Assembly (NCBI GenBank): GCA_002696705.1 | Contig: NZSH01000054.1 | Span: forward strand, 5,272-15,390 | Source of the DNA: Woeseiaceae bacterium | GTDB taxonomy: Bacteria > Acidobacteriota > Vicinamibacteria > Vicinamibacterales > UBA823 | Reading direction: 5' to 3' | Length of the DNA: 10,119 bases | Shown here: in pieces, positions 1 to 7,452 of the stretch | Numbering within the stretch: position 1 is the stretch's first letter | How the letters are laid out: every line of letters begins with the position of its first letter | Program-made: the position numbers and the translations under genes | The notes under the pieces: model-generated | Databases searched by the model: none | The model's input: only the letters and a program-made list of their open reading frames with translations | Told to the model about the DNA's origin: nothing

Positions 1-968
1 ACGCGTGTAGTGCAAATTGAACCTGAACCGATTCCGATCTTCACAGCATCGACTCCAAGATCAATTAGCGCTTGGGTAGCGTCACCCGTCGCTACGTTTC
101 CAGCGATTAAGTTTACCGAAGGATATGTGGCTCTGAGTTTTCCGATTATTTGCATGACACCGCTCGAGTGTCCATGAGCGGTATCTACCACAAGCACATC
201 TGTATTAGCCGCCATTAAAGCTTCGGCACGCTTTTCGGTATCTTTAGCAATGCCCACCGCTGCACCAACGCACAGACGCCCGATGTCATCTTTACACGCA
301 TTTGGGTACTTAATTACTTTCTGAATATCCTTGACCGTTATTAATCCCTTCAGCATGTGGTTCTTATCAACGACCAGCAGTTTTTCGACTTTATGGAGAT
401 GAAGAATTTCTTTTGCCTCATCCAACGTGGTGCCAACGGGAACGGTAATAAGGTTTTCACGGGTCATAATCTCTGAGATTTCTTGATCGACATTAACCTC
501 AAAGCGAAGGTCGCGATTAGTAAGGATTCCTACCAGACGACCTTCTTTTTTTCCGTCATCGGTTATTGGCACGCCTGAAATGTGATATTCCTTCATTAAT
601 GCCAGGGCTTCGTGAATTCGATTTTTTGGTGACAAAGTAATTGGGTTGACGATCATGCCGCTTTCTGATCGCTTAACTCTATCTACTTCTGATGCTTGTT
701 CTTCAATTGATAGGTTCTTGTGAATAATACCTAACCCACCATGCTGAGCCATCGCAATAGCAAGTCGTGACTCAGTTACGGTGTCCATAGCGGCGCTGAC
801 AAGTGGGATATTCAGTCGGAGTTTCTGAGTGAGACGAGAGCCTACATTCACTTGACTTGGCAAGATTGACGAGTACCGTGGCACCAGCAATACGTCATCG
901 AATGTGAGAGCGAGAGGAGCATCCGAGATTGACTTATTAGTAGACTTTTCGTTTATTTGTTTTGGCAC
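1..968 (-). CDS. guaB: IMP dehydrogenase (3'-truncated by window edge)
   Basis: IMP dehydrogenase oxidises IMP to XMP with NAD+, the committed step of GTP synthesis, in the cytosol. I translated 322 codons; the reading frame is open to the left edge. Counting from the GTG start, the first barrel part carries [10 protein letters not shown] (21-30) and SAAMDTVTE (58-66). A tandem CBS pair follows at about 105-155 and 166-222, then the barrel resumes with VVDTAHGHS (260-268), LIAGNVATG (287-295) and the catalytic loop [11 protein letters not shown] (312-322) with nucleophile Cys319. The window ends just after this loop, so the flap and C-terminus are missing. The loop has Ser where most bacterial enzymes have Pro (GPGSICTTR); GSGS is the form I know from human IMPDH. 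The GTG at 966-968 is preferred because a strong Shine-Dalgarno lies 7 bases upstream. An in-frame ATG at 981-983 would overlap secA and has no ribosome site. The roughly 20 residues before the conserved start of the family are low in similarity. Confidence 0.96.
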   Translation of the reverse strand, partial: MPKQINEKSTNKSISDAPLALTFDDVLLVPRYSSILPSQVNVGSRLTQKLRLNIPLVSAAMDTVTESRLAIAMAQHGGLGIIHKNLSIEEQASEVDRVKRSESGMIVNPITLSPKNRIHEALALMKEYHISGVPITDDGKKEGRLVGILTNRDLRFEVNVDQEISEIMTRENLITVPVGTTLDEAKEILHLHKVEKLLVVDKNHMLKGLITVKDIQKVIKYPNACKDDIGRLCVGAAVGIAKDTEKRAEALMAANTDVLVVDTAHGHSSGVMQIIGKLRATYPSVNLIAGNVATGDATQALIDLGVDAVKIGIGSGSICTTR

Positions 969-969
969 A

Positions 970-981
970 CGATCACCTTCC
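970..981 (-). promoter_or_regulatory. guaB ribosome binding site overlapping the secA stop codon
   Basis: Read on the minus strand, 981 to 971 is GGAAGGTGATC, which matches the perfect anti-Shine-Dalgarno complement (AAGGAGGTGATC) over AGGTGATC plus further positions. The GGAGG-equivalent ends 7 bases before the GTG at 968. The secA TGA stop (975-973) is embedded in it. A ribosome terminating on secA would therefore sit on the guaB initiation region, which suggests translational coupling. This site decides the guaB start in favour of GTG. Confidence 0.7.
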
Positions 982-3867
982 ATGACATTTTTTATACTTT
1001 TTACCACTCCCACAAGGGCAAGGGTCATTGCGTCCAACCTTTGGAGCGTCTCGTCTGATGGTTCTTACTTTTGCATCGTCACCACCCGTACGTGGTGAGT
1101 TGGGATTAGTAATGGGTGCTGTTGTCTTTGGAAACGAAGAGGCTGGTTGTCCTGGGTTGTTAAAGGTAAGGCCCGCAGTAGAAGCTTCAGGCGTTTCTTT
1201 GGCCAATCCAGATTCCACAGTTTTCATTACTGGTCTAATACGCCAGAGGTACTTAATAATTTCTTCATCGATTCTTACTTTCATCGCCTGAAACAACGCG
1301 AAGCTTTCCCGCTTGTATTCGACGAGTGGGTCACGTTGACCATAACCGCGTAGCCCAATCCCGTCTTTTAGATGATCAAGGCCGTAGAGATGGTCCTTCC
1401 ATTGGGCATCAACAATCTGTAACATCACGTCTCGTTCGAGCTGTCGCAGGAGTGAAGATTCAAGGTTTTTTTCTTTTTCCTCGTATTTTGCACAAGCTTG
1501 CTGCCATAGGACTTCGCGGATACCTTCAACATCCAAATCTTGTAAATCGAGTGTTTCAAGTTCACTTGGTGCGAGGCCGAAGAGTTCAGATGTGAATTTC
1601 TTGAGCTCGTCGATGTCCCAGTCTTCAGGGTCGACCTGTGGTCCGCATGTGGACTCGAGCGTTTCGTCAATGGCTTCTTCGCCAAGAGTCATTAAGTATT
1701 GTCGTGTATCAACCTTCTCAGTTTCAGTAAGTTGAATTTGACCCTTGAGAAGTTCACGTCGTAGTCCGTATACACTTTCTCGCTGCTTATTCATGACATC
1801 ATCGTATTCAAGAAGATGTTTTCGAACTGAGAAATTCTGTGCCTCTACTTGTCGCTGAGCGCGTTCAATGGCCCGCGTTACCATTTTGTGTTCAATCGGA
1901 ACTCCTTCTTCCATTCCCAAGCTTTGCATTAGTCCGGAAATACGATCTGATCCAAAAATTCGCATGAGATCGTCTTCGAGCGATAGGTAAAAACGTGAAG
2001 ACCCCGGGTCGCCTTGTCGACCTGCTCGACCACGGAGCTGATTGTCGATCCTACGCGCTTCATGGCGTTCTGTGGCAATGATGTGAAGGCCACCTGCGGC
2101 GACCACTTCATCATGTTCGACTGCCGTTAGTTCAGTGAACTTGCTGAATTGTTTCTTCCATGTCGCTTTGGCAACGCGATAAAAATTATCCAGGTGATAA
2201 AAGTGTATAAAGTCTTCATCGTCGCTAAGACTTCCTTCTTCCTTTGAAAGTCTTTCAGCTGTCTCATCCGCTAGGCACTGTTGCCTGGCCATAAATTCTG
2301 GATTGCCACCGAGTAGGATGTCTGTTCCTCGACCAGCCATGTTGGTAGCGATGGTTACCGTGCCTTTCCGGCCAGCCTGTGCGACTATCTCTGCCTCTTT
2401 TGCGTGGTATTTTGCATTTAAAACAACATGTTTGACACCGTTACGCTTCAAAAGGCTTGATAACCGTTCTGATTTCTCAATCGAAACTGTTCCTACGAGC
2501 ACTGGGCGACCTGCTTCCTTTTGTTCCGCTATATCGCTAACGATCGCATTAAATTTTTCTTGTTCGGTGCGATAAATAGTGTCAGGTTCTTCCAGGCGTA
2601 GAAGCGTACGATTAGTAGGAATGACAGCTACATCGAGATTATAAATTTTTGCGAATTCTGGCGCTTCGGTGTCAGCAGTTCCGGTCATGCCAGATAGTTT
2701 TTCGTACTTCCGGAAATAATTCTGAAAGGTTACGGTCGCCAGTGTCTGATTTTCACGTTCAACTTTTACTTTTTCTTTCGCTTCGACTGCTTGGTGAAGT
2801 CCGTCACTCCAACGGCGGCCAGGCATGAGTCGTCCAGTGAATTCATCGACAATGACAACCTGGCCATCTTTAATCATGTAATCGACATCGCGTTGGAACA
2901 GAGTGTGTGCCCGTAATGCTTGATTTACGTGATGGAGTAGTGGCATGTTGAGTGGATCGTAAAGCCCGCCAGGACTTAGTCGATGCGCCAAGATTGTTTC
3001 AGTCTTTGCCATGCCGCTTTCGGTTAGCGATACGGTTTTATGCTTTTCGTCAGTAATATAATCACCTGTAGTTTCAAGAGCATCGCGGTCTTCGCCTTTC
3101 ACGTCTCCTTGGGTTACCGCTCCTGCCTTCAGTTTTGGCACAATCCGGTTTACTTCTTCGTAGAGTTGGTTGGATTCTTCGGCTGGTCCAGAAATGATCA
3201 GTGGCGTTCTGGCCTCATCAATTAGAATGCTGTCTACTTCGTCGACAATTGCGAAGTGGTGCCCTCGCTGCACGTGGTGAGATAAATTGAATTTCATATT
3301 GTCGCGAAGGTAATCGAATCCAAACTCATTGTTCGTGCCATAGGTGATGTCCGCTGCGTAGGATTCTTTACGTTGGAGATCCTTTTTGTCGTGTTGGACT
3401 ACGCCAACGCTTAATCCAAGGAATCGATAGATTTGACCCATCCATTCAGAATCACGCCTGGCGAGATAGTCGTTTACGGTGACAACATGGACACCTTTTC
3501 CGGTAAGGGCATTGAGATAGGCTGGAAGCGTGGCAACTAGAGTTTTACCTTCTCCAGTCTTCATTTCGGCGATCGTGCCACGGTGCAGCATCAAGCCACC
3601 AATAAGCTGGACGTCGAAGTGGCGCATCTGCAAAGTGCGACGTCCGGCTTCCCGCACGACAGCAAAAGCATCGGGCAACACGTCATCAAGCGGCTCTCCT
3701 TGTTCGAGCCGATTCCGAAAAGTAACAGTATTTGAACGCAGATCCTGATCAGAAAGGGGCGTAAAGGCGGCTTCTCGGTCGTTAATCTGCGCAATTAGAG
3801 GTGTTAGGCGCTTGAGGTCGCGCTCATTTTTTGTGCCGAAGACCTTGGCCAAAAGCGAGTCGAACAT
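973..3867 (-). CDS. secA: Preprotein translocase ATPase SecA
   Basis: SecA is the ATP-driven motor that pushes unfolded preproteins through SecYEG in the inner membrane. This 964-residue protein is complete. The N-terminus [20 protein letters not shown] is typical. Walker A is MKTGEGKT (102-109) and the DEAD-type Walker B/II is [13 protein letters not shown] (208-220). The preprotein cross-linking domain follows at about 221-375. [11 protein letters not shown] (391-401) and [10 protein letters not shown] (508-517) belong to the second motor fold, with [12 protein letters not shown] (613-624) as the arginine-finger helicase motif. A scaffold and helical wing occupy about 640-870. The C-terminus ends in a zinc finger with ligands Cys950, Cys952, Cys961 and His962, used for SecB or membrane-lipid contact. 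The length exceeds the 901 residues of E. coli SecA. Part of the excess is an acidic and aromatic insert at about 528-590, before [12 protein letters not shown], known in several phyla. No good Shine-Dalgarno precedes the ATG, although the start fits the family exactly. It lies 143 bp after the M23 peptidase gene. Confidence 0.98.
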   Translation of the reverse strand: MFDSLLAKVFGTKNERDLKRLTPLIAQINDREAAFTPLSDQDLRSNTVTFRNRLEQGEPLDDVLPDAFAVVREAGRRTLQMRHFDVQLIGGLMLHRGTIAEMKTGEGKTLVATLPAYLNALTGKGVHVVTVNDYLARRDSEWMGQIYRFLGLSVGVVQHDKKDLQRKESYAADITYGTNNEFGFDYLRDNMKFNLSHHVQRGHHFAIVDEVDSILIDEARTPLIISGPAEESNQLYEEVNRIVPKLKAGAVTQGDVKGEDRDALETTGDYITDEKHKTVSLTESGMAKTETILAHRLSPGGLYDPLNMPLLHHVNQALRAHTLFQRDVDYMIKDGQVVIVDEFTGRLMPGRRWSDGLHQAVEAKEKVKVERENQTLATVTFQNYFRKYEKLSGMTGTADTEAPEFAKIYNLDVAVIPTNRTLLRLEEPDTIYRTEQEKFNAIVSDIAEQKEAGRPVLVGTVSIEKSERLSSLLKRNGVKHVVLNAKYHAKEAEIVAQAGRKGTVTIATNMAGRGTDILLGGNPEFMARQQCLADETAERLSKEEGSLSDDEDFIHFYHLDNFYRVAKATWKKQFSKFTELTAVEHDEVVAAGGLHIIATERHEARRIDNQLRGRAGRQGDPGSSRFYLSLEDDLMRIFGSDRISGLMQSLGMEEGVPIEHKMVTRAIERAQRQVEAQNFSVRKHLLEYDDVMNKQRESVYGLRRELLKGQIQLTETEKVDTRQYLMTLGEEAIDETLESTCGPQVDPEDWDIDELKKFTSELFGLAPSELETLDLQDLDVEGIREVLWQQACAKYEEKEKNLESSLLRQLERDVMLQIVDAQWKDHLYGLDHLKDGIGLRGYGQRDPLVEYKRESFALFQAMKVRIDEEIIKYLWRIRPVMKTVESGLAKETPEASTAGLTFNNPGQPASSFPKTTAPITNPNSPRTGGDDAKVRTIRRDAPKVGRNDPCPCGSGKKYKKCHGR

Positions 3868-3918
3868 AGGTAGACAGGTCGACTAGATGATGAACGTTTT
3901 CATCGATATATCCGATTG

Positions 3919-3948
3919 ATTGTATGAAAGCTGTAGTCCTTCAGTCAA
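3919..3948 (-). promoter_or_regulatory. Candidate sigma-70-type promoter for secA-guaB
   Basis: In the 143-bp gap before secA the minus strand has TTGACT (3948-3943), an 18-bp spacer and TACAAT (3924-3919). Both boxes match the consensus at 5 of 6 positions. Transcription would begin near 3912, giving a leader of about 45 nt. This would let secA and guaB be transcribed apart from the M23 gene. The call rests on sequence match alone. Confidence 0.5.
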
Positions 3949-4010
3949 GAAAGACCAGTGCTTTAATAGTTACAAGGAGTTAACGATGGTGCTGTTATAC
4001 CAGTGTAATT

Positions 4011-4946
4011 TTAATTGGTTGACAAGGTTGCCACTGGCATCAGGAATTGTGATGGATTGAGTGGACGACCGTCGGCCCAGACTTCATAGTGTAAATGAGA
4101 GCCAGTCGAGCGTCCGGTGGAACCCACGTAACCGATTACATCACCTCGCTGGACCTGCGTGCCTGGTCGAACTGCGAAGCGAGTCAAGTGACCATACCGG
4201 GTAGTGATTCCAAAACCGTGTCGAATAACAATCAAATTGCCAAGTTCTCCGTTCCGTCTTGCTGATTCAACCTTTCCTAAAGCTGTAGCAAGAACGGGTC
4301 GACCATGTTGTGCGGAAATATCCATCGCCCTATGAAATACTCTGCCTCCCGTGAACGGATCTTTTCTATAACCGAAAACACTGCTGACCCAGCCATTTGT
4401 TGGCCAAATCGACGGTGTCGCATCAGCTAATGCTGCACGTTGATCAATGCCGTGACTGATACTGTCTAGTCGTCCACGTAAGTCACCAAGAAGGTTATCT
4501 AGTAAATTAAAGGTACTGTGTGGAGCTGTCAGGGCGGCGCTGTACAGCGGATTTGAAGGTCCAGTCTCCGGCCCCGGGCCACCACCCACTACCCGGACTT
4601 TAAGTGCCGCAGGGAGGGCTTCCATAGCTCGAAGTGAAGCTACATCTAAAATCGCTCGCTCATCAATATCAGCGACAACGGTATGCAGAGACGCTATCTC
4701 TGATGCGAGTTTTCTTGTCGCCTGACGAAATCCTGAATTTTCTATCTCAAGTGTGGCCAAGCTCGTTCGCAGATTTTCAATTTCGGTTGAGGCTGTCCAG
4801 CGATAGCCTACCCCCAGAAGGATAGGTGTCCCGATTATGGCGATTAGAAGCACCACCGCTGAGTGCAACTTCACCGTGAAACGGTAGAGCGCGCCCTCGG
4901 ACCTTTCGGCGATAACGACGGTATATCGCTGATTGAATATTGGCAT
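4011..4946 (-). CDS. Membrane-anchored M23 (LytM-type) peptidase
   Basis: This is a predicted zinc endopeptidase of the M23 family, which cleaves peptide cross-links in peptidoglycan; some members act instead as envelope-division regulators. The 311-residue protein has a short cytoplasmic N-terminus, one membrane segment at about 29-48, a coiled-coil-like stretch at about 55-100 (ENLRTSLATLEIEN) and a Gly/Pro-rich linker near 121-132. The M23 domain spans about 183-305. Its zinc and catalytic residues are present: HxxxD as His205-Asp209 (FHRAMD), His253 (YGHL) and HxH as His284/His286 (SHLHYEV). GNLIVIRHGFGITTRYGH and GDVIGYVGSTGRSTG are also typical. All ligands are kept, so it is probably active, acting on the periplasmic side. 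It sits upstream of secA, 143 bp away. The ATG has no evident Shine-Dalgarno and lies behind an AT-rich stretch. The partner or cell-wall role cannot be told from sequence. Confidence 0.93.
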   Translation of the reverse strand: MPIFNQRYTVVIAERSEGALYRFTVKLHSAVVLLIAIIGTPILLGVGYRWTASTEIENLRTSLATLEIENSGFRQATRKLASEIASLHTVVADIDERAILDVASLRAMEALPAALKVRVVGGGPGPETGPSNPLYSAALTAPHSTFNLLDNLLGDLRGRLDSISHGIDQRAALADATPSIWPTNGWVSSVFGYRKDPFTGGRVFHRAMDISAQHGRPVLATALGKVESARRNGELGNLIVIRHGFGITTRYGHLTRFAVRPGTQVQRGDVIGYVGSTGRSTGSHLHYEVWADGRPLNPSQFLMPVATLSTN

Positions 4947-4973
4947 CAGAATTATTGATATTAGTGAGATTCT

Positions 4974-5002
4974 ATTATCTCAAAATCTTATAAATCATTG
5001 AA
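4974..5002 (-). promoter_or_regulatory. Weak candidate promoter for the M23 peptidase gene
   Basis: The region before the M23 ATG is very AT-rich. On the minus strand GATAAT (4979-4974) has a weak -35-like TTCAAT (5002-4997) at a 17-bp spacing. An alternative -10 is TATAAG (4992-4987), without a good -35. A start near 4967 would leave a leader of only about 20 nt that lacks a Shine-Dalgarno. The two elements are not convincing by themselves, but a promoter somewhere in this gap is likely because the gene before it belongs to a different functional block. Confidence 0.3.
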
Positions 5003-5050
5003 AAATTTAACATATTGGGGCGTCAAGTGGAAGCATAGCTTCTCAGAGAG

Positions 5051-5088
5051 CAAAAATAAAGCGAAAATAATACCCTTTTCCAGTATTA
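5051..5088 (-). terminator. Weak Rho-independent terminator candidate after the aldehyde dehydrogenase gene
   Basis: Read on the minus strand, TAATAC (5088-5083) and GTATTA (5073-5068) form a 6-bp stem around a 9-base loop. TTTT follows, then a T-rich run to about 5051. The stem is AT-rich and so weak, but its orientation and place, about 95 bp past the aldehyde dehydrogenase stop, fit the end of the microcompartment transcript. The rest of the 236-bp gap (4947-5182) holds no gene that I can see. Confidence 0.35.
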
Positions 5089-5182
5089 CTCACTGCTTCA
5101 CATTCCTGCTCTGTTTATCGTATCTCTACCGTCTACGACTTTAGTAGTTTTTGATTTAATTTGAAATCCGTTGGACTCGACC

Positions 5183-6901
5183 TCAATCGCGTCGAATGAA
5201 GATTGAGTGCTCACTTGCAAGATCATTGGCAGCCGGTGTCACGATGGTTTTTACATTAATGCCTATTTTCTGACCTTCTTTGATCGCATCACGGACATCT
5301 TGTTCGCAGACAAATGGTACGGCATCCAGTTCGATTACAGGAGGTGAGAGTCTCGGAAGTGTGTGAGGACTTGCAGACATCGAGGGCTGATGGTCTTTAT
5401 TGACAAGGGGACCATATCCTCTCGTGGCGAGAAATTGATCGATCCGGTTGCCGAGATTCACACTGCCTCCTGCCTGCGAGCCTGGAATCGGTTCCATTCG
5501 AGGATTTTCAACGATTGGCGTTGTAGCGATCTTTGCATGTGCAGAAGTGGTCTCATAAGCTAAGCGTTTAATGTTTAGCAAATGAATTGGAGAAATGTTG
5601 TCGGAAGTGATGTTACCACCGTAGCCACCACATCCTAACGTCATTGCCGGATCAAGGCCAGTGCTAAGGCCGGTCGAACCGTGTGTCGTTGGTGTATTGA
5701 CAACAATCCTGAAGGCAGGTTTCTTCAGACCGAACTGCAGGATAATTTCGTCGTTTTGTGAGTGAATTGACATCGTGTGGCCCATACCACCATAAGCTAG
5801 AATCTGGTTGCATCGTTCACACGCCTCTCTCCAGTCTCGAACAACATAGAAGGAAAGAACTGGGCATAGTTTTTCCATTGAGAGCGGATAGTCTCGACCG
5901 ACGCCCTCGAGAGGGGCAATCAGTATTTGAGTCCCATCCGGTACTTCGATGTTCGCAGCTTTTGCTATCTGAATCGCCGATTTTCCGACAAGATCTGGAT
6001 TCGGATGACGCTGTGTCGTAATCAAGGTGCTGCTTAACGCACTAATTTGGCTGGGTGTTAGAAAATAACCACCTTGTGATTTAAATTCCTCTTTCACGGT
6101 ATCTGCAATACTGTGGTCGGCAACCACTGAGTTCTCTGCTGAACAGAGCACTCCGTTGTCGAATGTTTTACCAAGCGTGATATCTCGGACGGCTTTCGGA
6201 ATGTCCGCCGAACTCTCAATGTAGGCGGGAGCGTTACCTGGACCGACACCGTAAGCAGGCTTTCCAGCGCTGTAGGCGGCACGCACGAGCCCCATTCCTC
6301 CAGTTGCGAGGATAACCGCGACGTCTCGATGCTTCATTAATTCCTGCGTGCCCTCGATTGTCACAGTTCCCATGACATTAATGGCATCGTCGGGCGCACC
6401 CGCACGTTGGGCCGCTTTTGCCATGCGTTCAGCTATGTCGGTGATGCAGCGGACCGCTGCAGGATGAGGGCTTAACACGACAGCACAACGGGCTTTCATT
6501 GCGATCAGAAGTTTATAGATTGTCGTGGACGTTGGGTTTGTAGAGGGGATAACGGCTGCTACTACGCCAAAGGGCTCAGCGATTTCAATGATTTTTTGTT
6601 TTTCGAGTCGCCGAATGATGCCGACAGTCCTGAGTGGACGAATAAAGTTATGTATCCGGACTGCTGCGAAAAGATTTTTTTGCAGTTTGTCAGCCACCAC
6701 CCCGTAACCAGTTTCATCGACAGCAGCCTTTGCCGAATCTTCTGCATGATGCGTAGCTGTTGAAGCCATAGCGTCAACTATGGCATCGACTCGTTCCTGA
6801 GACAGCTCAGCGAGTTTTACCTGTGCTTGCTTAGCACGATGTGCCAACACTCGAGCCTCTTGGATCGAGGTTAGATCGCGATCTTTTGTCGCTTCCGCCA
6901 T
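5183..6901 (-). CDS. CoA-acylating aldehyde dehydrogenase, microcompartment type, with C-terminal extension
   Basis: It is predicted to convert an aldehyde, NAD+ and CoA to acyl-CoA and NADH, probably inside a BMC lumen. The catalytic core (about 1-455 of 572 residues) most resembles the aldehyde dehydrogenase half of AdhE and related BMC enzymes. It shows AVIPSTNPTSTTIYK (116-130), ILATGGMGLVRAAYSAGKPA (197-216), GVGPGNAPAYIE (218-229) and the catalytic FDNGVLCSAE (247-256) with Cys253. TLGCGGYGGNITSDNISP (421-438) and HLLNIKRLAYE (440-450) close the core. Residues 456-525 form a Gly/Pro/Ser-rich linker with a short possible helix (NLGNRIDQFLATRG, 482-495) like encapsulation peptides. Residues 528-572 (VPFVCEQDVRDAIKEGQKI, then IVTPAANDLA) resemble the N-terminus of EutQ and EutT. 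Usual enzymes have 450-490 residues. The ATG has AAGGA 6 bases upstream and follows the BMC-H gene by 86 bp. The substrate is unknown: acetaldehyde, propionaldehyde and lactaldehyde are all possible. Confidence 0.93.
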   Translation of the reverse strand: MAEATKDRDLTSIQEARVLAHRAKQAQVKLAELSQERVDAIVDAMASTATHHAEDSAKAAVDETGYGVVADKLQKNLFAAVRIHNFIRPLRTVGIIRRLEKQKIIEIAEPFGVVAAVIPSTNPTSTTIYKLLIAMKARCAVVLSPHPAAVRCITDIAERMAKAAQRAGAPDDAINVMGTVTIEGTQELMKHRDVAVILATGGMGLVRAAYSAGKPAYGVGPGNAPAYIESSADIPKAVRDITLGKTFDNGVLCSAENSVVADHSIADTVKEEFKSQGGYFLTPSQISALSSTLITTQRHPNPDLVGKSAIQIAKAANIEVPDGTQILIAPLEGVGRDYPLSMEKLCPVLSFYVVRDWREACERCNQILAYGGMGHTMSIHSQNDEIILQFGLKKPAFRIVVNTPTTHGSTGLSTGLDPAMTLGCGGYGGNITSDNISPIHLLNIKRLAYETTSAHAKIATTPIVENPRMEPIPGSQAGGSVNLGNRIDQFLATRGYGPLVNKDHQPSMSASPHTLPRLSPPVIELDAVPFVCEQDVRDAIKEGQKIGINVKTIVTPAANDLASEHSIFIRRD

Positions 6902-6907
6902 CGATCG

Positions 6908-6912
6908 TCCTT
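6908..6912 (-). promoter_or_regulatory. Ribosome binding site of the aldehyde dehydrogenase
   Basis: AAGGA on the minus strand (6912-6908) lies 6 bases before the ATG at 6901 and supports that start. Confidence 0.65.
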
Positions 6913-6921
6913 AGGCTCAAA

Positions 6922-6931
6922 CAAACGTTTG
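6922..6931. promoter_or_regulatory. Perfect CAAACGTTTG palindrome, LacI-family operator-like
   Basis: A perfect 10-bp palindrome with a central CG lies 20 bases upstream of the aldehyde dehydrogenase ATG, in the 86-bp gap after the BMC-H gene. It equals the core of the E. coli PurR operator (ACGCAAACGTTTGCGT) and has the general form of LacI-family sites. The flanks here (CC before and TT after, minus strand) do not extend the symmetry. I found no clear promoter overlapping it, so a regulatory role is a guess. Confidence 0.3.
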
Positions 6932-6987
6932 GGTTATCGTTACTCGGCGCGTTATCCCCAGCTACTGATATTGCTCACGGTCAGCGG

Positions 6988-7272
6988 CTATTTTGTCGGG
7001 GACTTAGGCAGATATTTTTCAACTTCGTTGTGTGGGCGAGGAATGACGTGCACCGAAACAAGTTCGCCAACTCGTCTTGCTGCTGCTGCTCCGGCATCCG
7101 TCGCTGCTTTAACGGCTCCGACATCGCCGCGCACCATGACGGTCACATATCCAGCGCCAATGTACTCTTTGCCGATCAAGATGACATTCGCTGCCTTGAC
7201 CATGGCGTCAGCGGCTTCGATCGATCCCACAAGTCCTTTGGTTTCGATTAAGCCGAGCGCTTCCATTGGCAT
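6988..7272 (-). CDS. BMC-H hexameric microcompartment shell protein (PduA/EutM/CcmK type)
   Basis: BMC-H proteins form hexamers that tile the facets of bacterial microcompartments and let small substrates pass through a central pore. This 94-residue protein is a single Pfam-BMC domain, almost collinear with Pdu[12 protein letters not shown] (4-14), [13 protein letters not shown] (18-30), [20 protein letters not shown] (43-62), then [17 protein letters not shown] (74-90). The edge residues Lys26 and Arg79 used for hexamer-hexamer packing in PduA are kept. The pore loop reads YIGAG (37-41) instead of PduA's KIGSG. The start is set by AGGAGG, 6 bases before the ATG at 7272; the frame stays open upstream to 7353 but that part is non-homologous. 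It lies 86 bp before the aldehyde dehydrogenase gene. It is the only shell gene in the window; a closed shell would also need a BMC-P vertex protein, which must be encoded elsewhere. Confidence 0.97.
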   Translation of the reverse strand: MPMEALGLIETKGLVGSIEAADAMVKAANVILIGKEYIGAGYVTVMVRGDVGAVKAATDAGAAAARRVGELVSVHVIPRPHNEVEKYLPKSPTK

Positions 7273-7278
7273 TGCCGT

Positions 7279-7284
7279 CCTCCT
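7279..7284 (-). promoter_or_regulatory. Strong ribosome binding site of the BMC-H gene
   Basis: AGGAGG on the minus strand (7284-7279), 6 bases before the ATG, is a full-strength Shine-Dalgarno. It fits the high copy number needed for a shell protein and rules out the longer upstream reading. Confidence 0.85.
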
Positions 7285-7331
7285 ATGTGAAATAAGTGTG
7301 TTTAGAATGCTTCTAGCTGCAATGTGATGCG

Positions 7332-7360
7332 AATGTAGCACATCGCCTGCCATACGACAA
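7332..7360 (-). promoter_or_regulatory. Candidate promoter for the BMC-H and aldehyde dehydrogenase genes
   Basis: The 180-bp gap between symporter and BMC-H contains, on the minus strand, TTGTCG (7360-7355), a 17-bp spacer and TACATT (7337-7332). TG one base before the -10 makes it an extended -10. The start would be near 7325, with a leader of about 52 nt. This would allow shell and enzyme to be made apart from the transport genes. The rest of the gap has only a small GAAC/GTTC inverted repeat near 7419-7432 and no clear terminator. Confidence 0.45.
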
Positions 7361-7452
7361 CTATCAAGAGTCTAAAACACAGTAGTTTTGAGGGCTCTTC
7401 AGGCTGTGAATTCTTTGGAACTTTAAGGTTCTTCGGTTGTGACCTGCGTTCG

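Noticed and set aside
1929..2114. Short minus-strand frame inside secA, and similar internal frames in other genes
   Set aside because: These are shadow frames of strong coding sequences without independent start signals.
3986..4060. A 24-codon plus-strand frame with AAGGAG 6 bases before its ATG
   Set aside because: It has a good ribosome site by chance criteria only; it runs antisense into the end of the M23 gene, has no promoter I can point to, and its peptide shows no feature.
4966..4981. Inverted repeat GAGAT/ATCTC near the M23 start
   Set aside because: A 5-bp stem in AT-rich DNA is expected by chance, and it has no T-run or known operator form.
5030..5042. Hairpin GAAGC-ATA-GCTTC in the gap before the M23 gene
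   Set aside because: The stem is only 5 bp and there is no T-run on either strand, so it is not a terminator; it is too short to call a regulatory element.
5183..6901. Calling the aldehyde dehydrogenase an AdhE fusion
   Set aside because: It resembles the AdhE aldehyde half, but the C-terminus lacks an iron-dependent alcohol dehydrogenase domain and is only about 117 residues long.
6841..7327. Plus-strand open frames of 132-136 codons opposite BMC-H and the aldehyde dehydrogenase start
   Set aside because: They are antisense to well-supported genes, have low-complexity Ser/Ala/Cys-rich translations, and show no recognisable motif or ribosome site.
7273..7353. Longer N-terminus of the BMC-H protein, starting at 7353
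   Set aside because: The extra 27 residues have no BMC similarity, and AGGAGG lies right before the internal ATG at 7272; the extension also covers the candidate promoter.
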